The notes beneath the pieces were generated by a model. The model had not been told where the DNA came from and searched no databases. It saw only the letters and a list, made by a program, of their open reading frames with translations. Both the position numbers and the translations under genes were made by a program. From Paratinospora sagittata (Eukaryota; Streptophyta; Magnoliopsida; Ranunculales; Menispermaceae), in NCBI GenBank assembly GCA_035771175.1, contig JAYMFD010003870.1, positions 1-64,000 of the forward strand: a stretch of DNA of 64,000 nucleotides. Reading direction: 5' to 3'. Each line of letters starts with the position of its first letter. The stretch's first letter is position 1. Positions 13,459 through 25,600 of the stretch are shown here, in pieces.

Positions 13459-13473
13459 TGAATTTTTGACCCC
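13459..13473. other. One-monomer deletion joint in copy 1
   Basis: Copy 2 (18,298-18,500) and copy 3 have a full extra A monomer here, carrying AATAGAAGGAAC. In copy 1 the left side reads as a B monomer (TTCCAATATCCCGGTGA) and the right side as an A monomer (CCCCTAAATATC). The switch falls inside TGAATTTTTGACCCC, which is shared by both parents. This is the product expected from unequal crossing-over between neighbouring monomers, removing exactly one unit. Confidence 0.85.
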
Positions 13474-15143
13474 TAAATATCAAATTTTGGTTTAAATGAA
13501 CTAAATTTACTTAGAAAATGTGTTTGAGGCAATCGCGATCAATCCACCGGATTGCTTTCTCCACCTACTCTTTAAGCGAGTCCCAATATCCTTCTAGGAA
13601 GCCCCGGAATAGATGGAACTCCGTTCGAATATCCCGATGAATTTTTGACCCCCAAATCTCAAATTTTGGTTTAAATGAACTAAATTTACTTAGAAAATGT
13701 GTTTGAGGCAATCGCGATCAATCCACCGGATTGCTTTCTCCACCTACTCTTTAAGCGAGTCCCAATATCCTTCTAGCAACCCCCCAGAATAGATGGAACT
13801 CCGTTCGAACATCCCGATGACTTTTTGACCCCCAAATCTCAAATTTTTGTTTAAATGAACTAAATTTACTTAGAAAATGTGTTTGAGGCAATCGCGATCA
13901 ATCCACCGGATTGCTTTCTCCACCTACTCTTTAAGCGAGTCCCAATATCCTTCTAGGAAGCCCCAGAATAGATGGAACTCCGTTCCAATATCCCGGTGAA
14001 TTTTTGACCCCCAAATCTCAAATTTTGGTTTAAATGAACTAAATTTACTTAAAAAATGTGTTTGAGGCAATCGCGATCAATCCACCGGATTGCTTTCTCC
14101 ACCTACTCTTTAAGCGAGTCCCAATATCCTTCTATCAACCCCCCAGAATAGATGGAACTCCGTTCGAATATCCCGATGAATTTTTGACCCCTAAATATCA
14201 CATTTTGGTTTAAATGAACTAAATTTACTTAGAAAATGTGTTCGAGGCAATCGCTACCAATCCACCAGATTGCTTTCTCCACCAACTCTTTGAGCGAGTC
14301 CCAATATCCTTCTAGGAAGCCCCGGAATAGATGGAACTCCGTTCCAATATCCCGGTGAATTTTTGACCCGCAAATCTCAAATTTTGGTTTAAATGAACTA
14401 AATTTACTTAGAAAATGTGTTTGAGGCAATCGCGATCAATCCACCAGATTGCTTTCTCTACCTACTCTTTAAGCGAGTTCCAATATCCTTCTAGCAACCC
14501 CCCAGAATAGAGGGAACTCCGTTCGAACATCCCGATGAATTTTTGACCCCTAAATATCAAATTTTGGTTTAAATGAACTAAATTTACTTAGAAAATGTGT
14601 TTGAGGCAATCGCTACCAATCCACCAGATTGCTTTCTCCACCAAGTCTTTGAGCGAGTCCCAATATCCTTCTAGGAATCCCCAGAATAGATGGAACTTCG
14701 TTCCAATATCCCGGAGAATTTTTGACCCCAAATCTCAAATTTTGGTTTAAATGAACTAAATTTACTTAAAAAATGTGTTTGAGGCATTCGCGATCAATCC
14801 ACCGGATTGCTTTCTCCACCTACTCTTTAAGCGAGTCCCAATATCCTTCTATCAACCCCCCAGAATAGATGGAACTCCGTTCGAATATCCTGATGAATTT
14901 TTGACCCCTAAATATCAAATTTTGGTTTAAATGAACTAAATTTACTTAGAAAATGTGTTCGAGGCAATCGCTACCAATCCACCAGATTGGTTTCTCCACC
15001 AACTTTTTGAGCGAGTCCCAATATCCTTCTAGGAACCCCCGGAATAGATGGAACTCCATTCTAATATCCCGGTGAATTTTTGACCCCCAAATCTCAAATT
15101 TTGGTTTAAATGAACTAAATTTACTTAGAAAATGTGTTTAAGG

Positions 15144-15322
15144 CAATCGCGACTAATCCACCGGATTGCTTTCTCCACCTACTCTTTAAGCGAGTCCCAA
15201 TATCCTTCGAACAACCCCCCAGAATAGATGGAACTCCGTTTCAATATCCCGTTGAATTTTTGATCACTAAATCTCAAATTTTGATTTAAATGAATTAAAT
15301 TTACTTAGAAAATTTGTTTGAG
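15144..15322. repeat. Most divergent monomer class (first of 11 copies)
   Basis: This monomer and its right-hand junction depart most from the consensus: GCGACTAATCC, CTTCGAACAACC, GTTTCAATATCCCGTTGAA, TGATCACTAAATC, and an altered AT block GATTTAAATGAATTAAA leading to AAAATTTGTTTG. Related copies occur near 20,270, 24,930, 31,930, 35,160, 38,390, 46,290, 49,160, 54,540, 57,950 and 60,830. It is always followed by the TTTGATCGAGTCCCATTATCC monomer, so the pair moves as a block. Confidence 0.82.
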
Positions 15323-16515
15323 GCAATCGCGACCAATCCACCAGATTGCTTTCTCCACCAACTCTTTGATCGAGTCCCATTATCCTTCTAGGAACCCTCG
15401 GAATAGATGGAACTCTTTTCCAATATCCAGATGAATTTTTGACCCCTAAATATCAAATTTTGGTTTAAATGAACTAAATTTACTTAGAAAATGTGTTTGA
15501 GGCAATCGCTACCAATCCACCATATTGCTTTCTCCACCAACTCTTTGAGCGAGTCCCAATATCCTTCTAGGAAGCCCCGTAATAGATGGAACTCCGTTCC
15601 AATATCCCGGTGAATTTTTGACCCCCAAATCTCGAATTTTGGTTTAAATGAACGAAATTTACTTAGAAAATGTGTTTGAGGCAATCGCGATCAATCCACC
15701 AGATTGCTTTCTCCACCTACTCTTTAAGAGAGTCCCAATATCCTTCTAGCAACCCCCCAGAATAGGTGGAACTCCGTTCGAACATCCCGATGAATTTTTG
15801 GCCCCTAAATATCAAATTTTGGTTTAAATGAACTAAATTTACTTAGAAAATGTGTTCGAGGCAATCGCTACCAATCCACCAGATTGCTTTCTCCACCTAC
15901 TCTTTAAGCGAGTCCCAATATCCTTCTAGCAACCCCCCGGAATAGATGGAACTCCGTTCCAATATCCCGGTGAATTTTTGACCCCCAAATCTCAAATTTT
16001 GGTGTAAATGAACTAAATTTACTTAGAAAATGTGTTTGAGGCAATCGCGATCAATCCACCGGATTGCTTTCTCCACCTACTCTTTAAGCGAGTTCCAATA
16101 TCCTTCTAGCAACCCCCCAGAATAGAGGGAACTCCGTTCGAACATCACGGAGAATTTTTGACCCCTAAATATCAAATTTTGGTTTAAATGAACTAAATTT
16201 ACTTAGAAAATGTGTTCGAGGCAATTGCTACCAATCCACCAGATTGCTTTCTCCACCAACTTTTTGAGCGAGTCCCAATATCCTTCTAGGAACCCCCGGA
16301 ATAGATGGAACTCCATTCCAATATCCCGGTGATTTTTTGACCCCCCAAATCTCAAATTTTGGTTTAAATGAACTAAATTTACTTAGAAAATGTGTTTGAG
16401 GCAATCGCGATCAATCCACCGGATTGCTTTCTCCACCTACTCTTTAAGCGAGTCCCAATATCCTTCTAGCAACCCCCCAGAATAGATGGAACTCCGTTCG
16501 AACATCCCGGAGAAT

Positions 16516-19500
16516 TTTTGACCCCTAAATATCAAATTTTGGTTTAAATGAACTAAATTTACTTAGAAAATGTGTTTGAGGCAATCGCTACCAATCCACC
16601 AGATTGCTTTCTCCACCAAGTCTTTGAGCGAGTCCTAATATCCTTCTAGGAATCCCCAGAATAGATGGAACTCCGTTCCAATATCCCGGAGAATTTTTGA
16701 CCCCCTAAATATCAAATTTTGTTTTAAATGAACTAAATTTACTTAGAATATGTGTTTGAGGCAATCGCTACCAATCCACCAGATTGCTTTCTCCACCAAC
16801 TCTTTGAGCGAGTCCCAATATCCTTCTAGGAAGCCCCGGAATAGATGGAACTCCGTTCCAATATCCCGGTGAATTTTTGACCCCCAAATCTCAAATTTTG
16901 GTTTAAATGAACTAAATTTACTTAGAAAATGTGTTTAAGACAATCGCGATCAATCCATCGGATTACGTTCTCCACCTACTCTTTAAGCGAGTCCCAATAT
17001 CCTTCGAACAACCCCCCAGAATAGATGGAATTCTTTTCCAATATCCAGATGAATTTTTGACCCCCAAATCTCAAATTTTGGTTTAAATGAACTAAATTTA
17101 CTTAGAAAATGTGTTTGAGGCAATCGCGATCAATCCACCGAATTGCTTTCTCCACCTACTCTTTAAGCGAGTCCCAATATCCTTCTAGGAAGCCCCGGAA
17201 TAGATGGAACTCCGTTCCAATATCCCGGTGTATTTTTGACCCCCAAATCTCAAATTTTGGTTTAAATGAACTAAATTTACTTAGAAAATGTGTTTGAGGC
17301 AATCGCGATCAATCCACTGGATTGCTTTCTCCACCTAATCTTTAAGCGAGTTCCAATATCCTTCTAGCAACCCCCCAGAATAGAGGGAACTCCGTTCGAA
17401 CATCCTGGAGAATTTTTGACCCCTAAATATCAAATTTTGGTTTAAATGAACTAAATTTACTTAGAAAATGTGTTCGAGGCAATCGCTACCAATCCACCAG
17501 ATTGCTTTCTCCACCAACTTTTTGAGCGAGTCCCAATATCCTTCTAGGAACCCCCGGAATAGATGGAACTCCATTCCAATATCTCGGTGAACTTTGGCCC
17601 CCAAATCTCAAATTTTGGTTTAAATGAACTAAATTTACTTAGAAAATGTGTTTGAGGCAATCGCGATCAATCCACCGGATTGCTTTCTCCACCTACTCTT
17701 TAAGCGAGTCCCAATATCCTTCTAGCAACCCCCCAGAATAGATGGAACTCCGTTCGAACATCCCGATGACTTTTTGACCCCTAAATATCAAATTTTGGTT
17801 TAAATGAACTAAATTTACTTAGAAAATGTGTTTGAGGCAATCGCTACCAATCCACCAGATTGCTTTCTCCACCAACTCTTTGAGCGAGTCCCAATATCCT
17901 TCTAGGAAGCCCCAGAATAGATGGAACTCCGTTCCAATATCCCGGTGAATTTTTGACCCGCAAATCTCAAATTTTGGTTTAAAGGAACTAAATTTACTTA
18001 AAAAATGTGTTTGAGGCAATCGCGATCAATCCACCGGATTGCTTTCTCCACCTACTCTTTAAGCGAGTCCCAATATCCTTCTATCAACCCCCCAGAATAG
18101 ATGGAACTCCGTTCGAATATCCCGATGAATTTTTGACCCCTAAATATCAAATTTTGGTTTAAATGAACTAAATTTACTTAGAAAATGTGTTCGAGGCAAT
18201 CGCTACCAATCCACCAGATTGCTTTCTCTACCAAATCTTTGAGCGAGTCCCAATATCCTTCTAGGAATCCCCGGAATAGATGGAACTCCGTTCCAATATC
18301 CCGGTGAATTTTTGACCCCCAAATCTCAAATTTTGGTTTAAATGAACTAAATTTACTTAGAAAATGTGTTTGAGGCAATCGCGATCAATCCACCAGATTG
18401 CCTTCTCTACCTACTCTTTAAGCGAGTTCCAATATCCTTCTAGCAACCCCCCAGAATAGAAGGAACTCCGTTCGAACATCCCGATGAATTTTTGACCCCT
18501 AAATATCAAATTTTGGTTTAAATGAACTAAATTTACTTAGAAAATGTGTTTGAGGCAATCGCGATCAATCCACCGGATTGCTTTCTCCACCTACTCTTTA
18601 AGCGAGTCCCAATATCCTTCTAGGAAGCCCCGGAATAGATGGAACTCCGTTCGAATATCCCGATGAATTTTTGACCCCCAAATCTCAAATTTTGGTTTAA
18701 ATGAACTAAATTTACTTAGAAAATGTGTTTGAGGCAATCGCGATCAATCCACCGGATTGCTTTCTCCACCTACTCTTTAAGCGAGTCCCAATATCCTTCT
18801 AGCAACCCCCCAGAATAGATGGAACTCCGTTCGAACATCCCGATGACTTTTTGACCCCCAAATCTCAAATTTTTGTTTAAATGAACTAAATTTACTTAGA
18901 AAATGTGTTTGAGGCAATCGCGATCAATCCACCGGATTGCTTTCTCCACCTACTCTTTAAGCGAGTCCCAATATCCTTCTAGGAAGCCCCAGAATAGATG
19001 GAACTCCGTTCCAATATCCCGGTGAATTTTTGACCCCCAAATCTCAAATTTTGGTTTAAATGAACTAAATTTACTTAAAAAATGTGTTTGAGGCAATCGC
19101 GATCAATCCACCGGATTGCTTTCTCCACCTACTCTTTAAGCGAGTCCCAATATCCTTCTATCAACCCCCCAGAATAGATGGAACTCCGTTCGAATATCCC
19201 GATGAATTTTTGACCCCTAAATATCACATTTTGGTTTAAATGAACTAAATTTACTTAAAAAATGTGTTCGAGGCAATCGCTACCAATCCACCAGATTGCT
19301 TTCTCCACCAACTCTTTGAGCGAGTCCCAATATCCTTCTAGGAAGCCCCGGAATAGATGGAACTCCGTTCCAATATCCCGGTGAATTTTTGACCCGCAAA
19401 TCTCAAATTTTGGTTTAAATGAACTAAATTTACTTAGAAAATGTGTTTGAGGCAATCGCGATCAATCCACCAGATTGCTTTCTCTACCTACTCTTTAAGC

Positions 19501-21180
19501 GAGTTCCAATATCCTTCTAGCAACCCCCCAGAATAGAGGGAACTCCGTTCGAACATCCCGATGAATTTTTGACCCCTAAATATCAAATTTTGGTTTAAAT
19601 GAACTAAATTTACTTAGAAAATGTGTTTGAGGCAATCGCTACCAATCCACCAGATTGCTTTCTCCACCAAGTCTTTGAGCGAGTCCCAATATCCTTCTAG
19701 GAATCCCCAGAATAGATGGAACTCCGTTCCAATATCCCGGAGAATTTTTGACCCCAAATCTCAAATTTTGGTTTAAATGAACTAAATTTACTTAAAAAAT
19801 GTGTTTGAGGCATTCGCGATCAATCCACCGGATTGCTTTCTCCACCTACTCTTTAAGCGAGTCCCAATATCCTTCTATCAACCCCCCAGAATAGATGGAA
19901 CTCCGTTCGAATATCCTGATGAATTTTTGACCCCTAAATATCAAATTTTGGTTTAAATGAACTAAATTTACTTAGAAAATGTGTTCGAGGCAATCGCTAC
20001 CAATCCACCAGATTGGTTTCTCCACCAACTTTTTGAGCGAGTCCCAATATCCTTCTAGGAACCCCCGGAATAGATGGAACTCCATTCTAATATCCCGGTG
20101 AATTTTTGACCCCCAAATCTCAAATTTTGGTTTAAATGAACTAAATTTACTTAGAAAATGTGTTTAAGGCAATCGCGACTAATCCACCGGATTGCTTTCT
20201 CCACCTACTCTTTAAGCGAGTCCCAATATCCTTCGAACAACCCCCCAGAATAGATGGAACTCCGTTTCAATATCCCGTTGAATTTTTGATCACTAAATCT
20301 CAAATTTTGATTTAAATGAATTAAATTTACTTAGAAAATTTGTTTGAGGCAATCGCGACCAATCCACCAGATTGCTTTCTCCACCAACTCTTTGATCGAG
20401 TCCCATTATCCTTCTAGGAACCCTCGGAATAGATGGAACTCTTTTCCAATATCCAGATGAATTTTTGACCCCTAAATATCAAATTTTGGTTTAAATGAAC
20501 TAAATTTACTTAGAAAATGTGTTTGAGGCAATCGCTACCAATCCACCATATTGCTTTCTCCACCAACTCTTTGAGCGAGTCCCAATATCCTTCTAGGAAG
20601 CCCCGTAATAGATGGAACTCCGTTCCAATATCCCGGTGAATTTTTGACCCCCAAATCTCGAATTTTGGTTTAAATGAACGAAATTTACTTAGAAAATGTG
20701 TTTGAGGCAATCGCGATCAATCCACCAGATTGCTTTCTCCACCTACTCTTTAAGCGAGTCCCAATATCCTTCTAGCAACCCCCCAGAATAGGTGGAACTC
20801 CGTTCGAACATCCCGATGAATTTTTGACCCCTAAATATCAAATTTTGGTTTAAATGAACTAAATTTACTTAGAAAATGTGTTCGAGGCAATCGCTACCAA
20901 TCCACCAGATTGCTTTCTCCACCTACTCTTTAAGCGAGTCCCAATATCCTTCTAGCAACCCCCCGGAATAGATGGAACTCCGTTCCAATATCCCGGTGAT
21001 TTTTTGACCCCCAAATCTCAAATTTTGGTTTAAATGAACTAAATTTACTTAGAAAATGTGTTTGAGGCAATCGCGATCAATCCACCGGATTGCTTTCTCC
21101 ACCTACTCTTTAAGCGAGTCCCAATATCCTTCTAGCAACCCCCCAGAATAGATGGAACTCCGTTCGAACATCCCGGAGAA
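16516..21180. repeat. Long repeat unit, copy 2 (26 monomers)
   Basis: Same order of landmarks as copy 1: GAATTC at 17,028, CAAATTTTTG at about 18,870, ATATCACATTTTGG at about 19,222, GATTTAAATGAATTAAA at about 20,308 and GAACGAAATT at about 20,675. It keeps the AATAGAAGGAAC monomer missing from copy 1 but lacks two monomers at about 20,990, including the GGTGTAAATG one. Private changes include CACCTAATCTTTAAG near 17,335, a shortened AACTTTGGCCCCC near 17,591 and AAAGGAAC near 17,984. Confidence 0.85.
20983..20999. other. Two-monomer deletion joint in copy 2
   Basis: In copy 1 (about 15,957-16,330) and copy 3 (about 25,650-26,030) two further monomers lie between the GGAATAGATGGAACTCCG monomer and the one with CCGGTGATTTTTTG. 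In copy 2 they are absent. The left part is from one parent (CTCCGTTCC), the right part from the other (GATTTTTTGACC), and the crossover lies in the shared stretch TTCCAATATCCCGGTGA. Two units, one dimer, were removed exactly in register. Confidence 0.85.
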
Positions 21181-22321
21181 TTTTTGACCCCTAAATATCA
21201 AATTTTGGTTTAAATGAACTAAATTTACTTAGAAAATGTGTTTGAGGCAATCGCTACCAATCCACCAGATTGCTTTCTCCACCAAGTCTTTGAGCGAGTC
21301 CCAATATCCTTCTAGGAATCCCAGAATAGATGGAACTCCGTTCCAATATCCCGGAGAATTTTTGACCCCTAAATATCAAATTTTGTTTTAAATGAACTAA
21401 ATTTACTTAGAATATGTGTTTGAGGCAATCGCTACCAATCCACCAGATTGCTTTCTCCACCAACTCTTTGAGCGAGTCCCAATATCCTTCTAGGAAGCCC
21501 CGGAATAGATGGAACTCCGTTCCAATATCCCGGTGAATTTTTGACCCCCAAATCTCAAATTTTGGTTTAAATGAACTAAATTTACTTAGAAAATGTGTTT
21601 AAGGCAATCGCGATCAATCCATCGGATTACTTTCTCCACCTACTCTTTAAGCGAGTCCCAATATCCTTCGAACAACCCCCCAGAATAGATGGAATTCTTT
21701 TCCAATATCCAGATGAATTTTTGACCCCCAAATCTCAAATTTTGGTTTAAATGAACTAAATTTACTTAGAAAATGTGTTTGAGGCAATCGCGATCAATCC
21801 ACCGAATTGCTTTCTCCACCTACTCTTTAAGCGAGTCCCAATATCCTTCTAGGAAGCCCCGGAATAGATGGAACTCCGTACCAATATCCCGGTGTATTTT
21901 TGACCCCCAAATCTCAAATTTTGGTTTAAATGAACTAAATTTACTTAGAAAATGTGTTTGAGGCAATCGCGATCAATCCACTGGATTGCTTTCTCCACCT
22001 ACTCTTTAAGCGAGTTCCAATATCCTTCTAGCAACCCCCCAGAATAGAGGGAACTCCGTTCGAACATCCCGGAGAATTTTTGACCCCTAAATATCAAATT
22101 TTGGTTTAAATGAACTAAATTTACTTAGAAAATGTGTTCGAGGCAATCGCTACCAATCCACCAGATTGCTTTCTCCACCAACTTTTTGAGCGAGTCCCAA
22201 TATCCTTCTAGGAACCCCCGGAATAGATGGAACTCCATTCCAATATCTCGGTGAACTTTTGACCCCCAAATCTCAAATTTTGGTTTAAATGAACTAAATT
22301 TACTTAGAAAATGTGTTTGAG

Positions 22322-22501
22322 GCAATCGCGATCAATCCACCGGATTGCTTTCTCCACCTACTCTTTAAGCGAGTCCCAATATCCTTCTATCAACCCCCCA
22401 GAATAGATGGAACTCCGTTCGAACATCCCGATGACTTTTTGACCCCTAAATATCAAATTTTGGTTTAAATGAACTAAATTTACTTAGAAAATGTGTTTGA
22501 G
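22322..22501 (+). repeat. Representative type A monomer (180 bp)
   Basis: Numbered from GCAATCG, this monomer carries the 8-bp palindrome ATCGCGAT at positions 4-11, a short hairpin AATCC-ACC-GGATT at 13-25, and a second pairing of GCAATC (1-6) with GATTGC (22-27). CACCTACTCTTTAAG follows, then a run of six C, and a second 8-bp palindrome GTTCGAAC at 96-103. It ends with CCCCTAAATATC and the AT-rich block around TTTAAATGAACTAAATTT. This copy has TCTATCAAC where most A monomers have TCTAGCAAC. The length of 180 is a multiple of three, unlike type B. The strand shown is arbitrary. Confidence 0.93.
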
Positions 22502-22680
22502 GCAATCGCTACCAATCCACCAGATTGCTTTCTCCACCAACTCTTTGAGCGAGTCCCAATATCCTTCTAGGAAGCCCCAGAATAGATGGAACTCCGTTCC
22601 AATATCCCGGTGAATTTTTGACCCGCAAATCTCAAATTTTGGTTTAAATGAACTAAATTTACTTAAAAAATGTGTTTGAG
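22502..22680 (+). repeat. Representative type B monomer (179 bp)
   Basis: This monomer follows the A monomer directly and is one base shorter, because the C-run segment GGAAGCCCC is shorter than GCAACCCCCC. It differs from A at several linked sites: GCTACC replaces GCGATC, which destroys the ATCGCGAT palindrome; CAGATT replaces CGGATT, which weakens the hairpin; CAACTCTTTGAG replaces CTACTCTTTAAG; TTCCAATATCCCGG replaces TTCGAACATCCCGA, which destroys the GTTCGAAC palindrome; and the C-rich tract leads to AAATCTC rather than AAATATC. This copy has the GACCCGCAAATC subvariant and CTTAAAAAATG near its end. Because 359 is not a multiple of three, reading frames shift at each dimer. Confidence 0.93.
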
Positions 22681-25600
22681 GCAATCGCGATCAATCCACC
22701 GGATTGCTTTCTCCACCTACTCTTTAAGCGAGTCCCAATATCCTTCTATCAACCCCCCAGAATAGATGGAACTCCGTTCGAATATCCCGATGAATTTTTG
22801 ACCCCTAAATATCAAATTTTGGTTTAAATGAACTAAATTTACTTAGAAAATGTGTTCGAGGCAATCGCTACCAATCCACCAGATTGCTTTCTCTACCAAC
22901 TCTTTGAGCGAGTCCCAATATCCTTCTAGGAATCCCCGGAATAGATGGAACTCCGTTCCAATATCCCGGTGAATTTTTGACCCCCAAATCTCAAATTTTG
23001 GTTTAAATGAACTAAATTTACTTAGAAAATGTGTTTGAGGCAATCGCGATCAATCCACCAGATTGCTTTCTCTACCTACTCTTTAAGCGAGTTCCAATAT
23101 CCTTCTAGCAACCCCCCAGAATAGAAGGAACTCCGTTCGAACATCCCGATGAATTTTTGACCCCTAAATATCAAATTTTGGTTTAAATGAACTAAATTTA
23201 CTTAGAAAATGTGTTTGAGGCAATCGCGATCAATCCACCGTATTGCTTTCTCCACCTACTCTTTAAGCGAGTCCCAATATCCTTCTAGGAAGCCCCGGAA
23301 TAGATGGAACTCCGTTCGAATATCCCGATGAATTTTTGACCCCCAAATCTCAAATTTTGGTTTAAATGAACTAAATTTACTTAGAAAATGTGTTTGAGGC
23401 AATCGCGATCAATCCACCGGATTGCTTTCTCCACCTACTCTTTAAGCGAGTCCCAATATCCTTCTAGCAACCCCCCAGAATAGATGGAACTCCGTTCGAA
23501 CATCCCGATGACTTTTTGACCCCCAAACCTCAAATTTTTGTTTAAATGAACTAAATTTACTTAGAAAATGTGTTTGAGGCAATCGCGATCAATCCACCGG
23601 ATTGCTTTCTCCACCTACTCTTTAAGCGAGTCCCAATATCCTTCTAGGAAGCCCCAGAATAGATGGAACTCCGTTCCAATATCCCGGTGAATTTTTGACC
23701 CCCAAATCTCAAATTTTGGTTTAAATGAACTAAATTTACTTAAAAAATGTGTTTGAGGCAATCGCGATCAATCCACCGGATTGCTTTCTCCACCTACTCT
23801 TTAAGCGAGTCCCAATATCCTTCTATCAACCCCCCAGAATAGATGGAACTCCGTTCGAATATCCCGATGAATTTTTGACCCCTAAATATCACATTTTGGT
23901 TTAAATGAACTAAATTTACTTAGAAAATGTGTTCGAGGCAATCGCTACCAATCCACCAGATTGCTTTCTCCACCAACTCTTTGAGCGAGTCCCAATATCC
24001 TTCTAGGAAGCCCCGGAATAGATGGAACTCCGTTCCAATATCCCGGTGAATTTTTGACCCGCAAATCTCAAATTTTGGTTTAAATGAACTAAATTTACTT
24101 AGAAAATGTGTTTGAGGCAATCGCGATCAATCCACCAGATTGCTTTCTCTACCTACTCTTTAAGCGAGTTCCAATATCCTTCTAGCAACCCCCCAGAATA
24201 GAGGGAACTCCGTTCGAACATCCCGATGAATTTTTGACCCCTAAATATCAAATTTTGGTTTAAATGAACTAAATTTACTTAGAAAATGTGTTTGAGGCAA
24301 TCGCTACCAATCCACCAGATTGCTTTCTCCACCAAGTCTTTGAGCGAGTCCCAATATCCTTCTAGGAATCCCCAGAATAGATGGAACTCCGTTCCAATAT
24401 CCCGGAGAATTTTTGACCCCAAATCTCAAATTTTGGTTTAAATGAACTAAATTTACTTAAAAAATGTGTTTGAGGCATTCGCGATCAATCCACCGGATTG
24501 CTTTCTCCACCTACTCTTTAAGCGAGTCCCAATATCCTTCTATCAACCCCCCAGAATAGATGGAACTCCGTTCGAATATCCTGATGAATTTTTGACCCCT
24601 AAATATCAAATTTTGGTTTAAATGAACTAAATTTACTTAGAAAATGTGTTCGAGGCAATCGCTACCAATCCACCAGATTGGTTTCTCCACCAACTTTTTG
24701 AGCGAGTCCCAATATCCTTCTAGGAACCCCCGGAATAGATGGAACTCCATTCTAATATCCCGGTGAATTTTTGACCCCCAAATCTCAAATTTTGGTTTAA
24801 ATGAACTAAATTTACTTAGAAAATGTGTTTAAGGCAATCGCGACTAATCCACCGGATTGCTTTCTCCACCTACTCTTTAAGCGAGTCCCAATATCCTTCG
24901 AACAACCCCCCAGAATAGATGGAACTCCGTTTCAATATCCCGTTGAATTTTTGATCACTAAATCTCAAATTTTGATTTAAATGAATTAAATTTACTGAGA
25001 AAATTTGTTTGAGGCAATCGCGACCAATCCACCAGATTGCTTTCTCCACCAACTCTTTGATCGAGTCCCATTATCCTTCTAGGAACCCTCGGAATAGATG
25101 GAACTCTTTTCCAATATCCAGATGAATTTTTGACCCCTAAATATCAAATTTTGGTTTAAATGAACTAAATTTACTTAGAAAATGTGTTTGAGGCAATCGC
25201 TACCAATCCACCATATTGCTTTCTCCACCAACTCTTTGAGCGAGTCCCAATATCCTTCTAGGAAGCCCCGTAATAGATGGAACTCCGTTCCAATATCCCG
25301 GTGAATTTTTCACCCCCAAATCTCGAATTTTGGTTTAAATGAACGAAATTTACTTAGAAAATGTGTTTGAGGCAATCGCGATCAATCCACCAGATTGCTT
25401 TCTCCACCTACTCTTTAAGCGAGTCCCAATATCCTTCTAGCAACCCCCCAGAATAGGTGGAACTCCGTTCGAACATCCCGATGAATTTTTGACCCCTAAA
25501 TATCAAATTTTGGTTTAAATGAACTAAATTTACTTAGAAAATGTGTTCGAGGCAATCGCTACCAATCCACCAGATTGCTTTCTCCACCTACTCTTTAAGC

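Larger units (their letters stand above)
11670..16515. repeat. Long repeat unit, copy 1 (27 monomers)
   Basis: First of three copies of a long unit; landmark monomers at 12,263, 12,973, 14,229 and 15,484 recur at 17,109, 17,819, 19,255 and 20,510. The unit holds GAATTC, CAAATTTTTG (about 13,846), ATATCACATTTTGG (about 14,197), GATTTAAATGAATTAAA (about 15,283), GAACGAAATT (about 15,652) and GGTGTAAATG (about 16,001) in that order. The offset to copy 2 is 4,846 before about 13,460 and 5,026 after about 13,640, because copy 1 lacks one monomer there. An extra C in the C-run near 16,342 is private to this copy. The left boundary is gradual, since the preceding 9-monomer repeat is related. Confidence 0.85.

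Noticed and set aside
22343..22440. Promoter, terminator or riboswitch in the hairpin and T-run parts of the monomer
   Set aside because: The hairpin and the five-T run are part of every monomer and no gene lies nearby. Satellite transcription is possible but nothing in the sequence demonstrates it.
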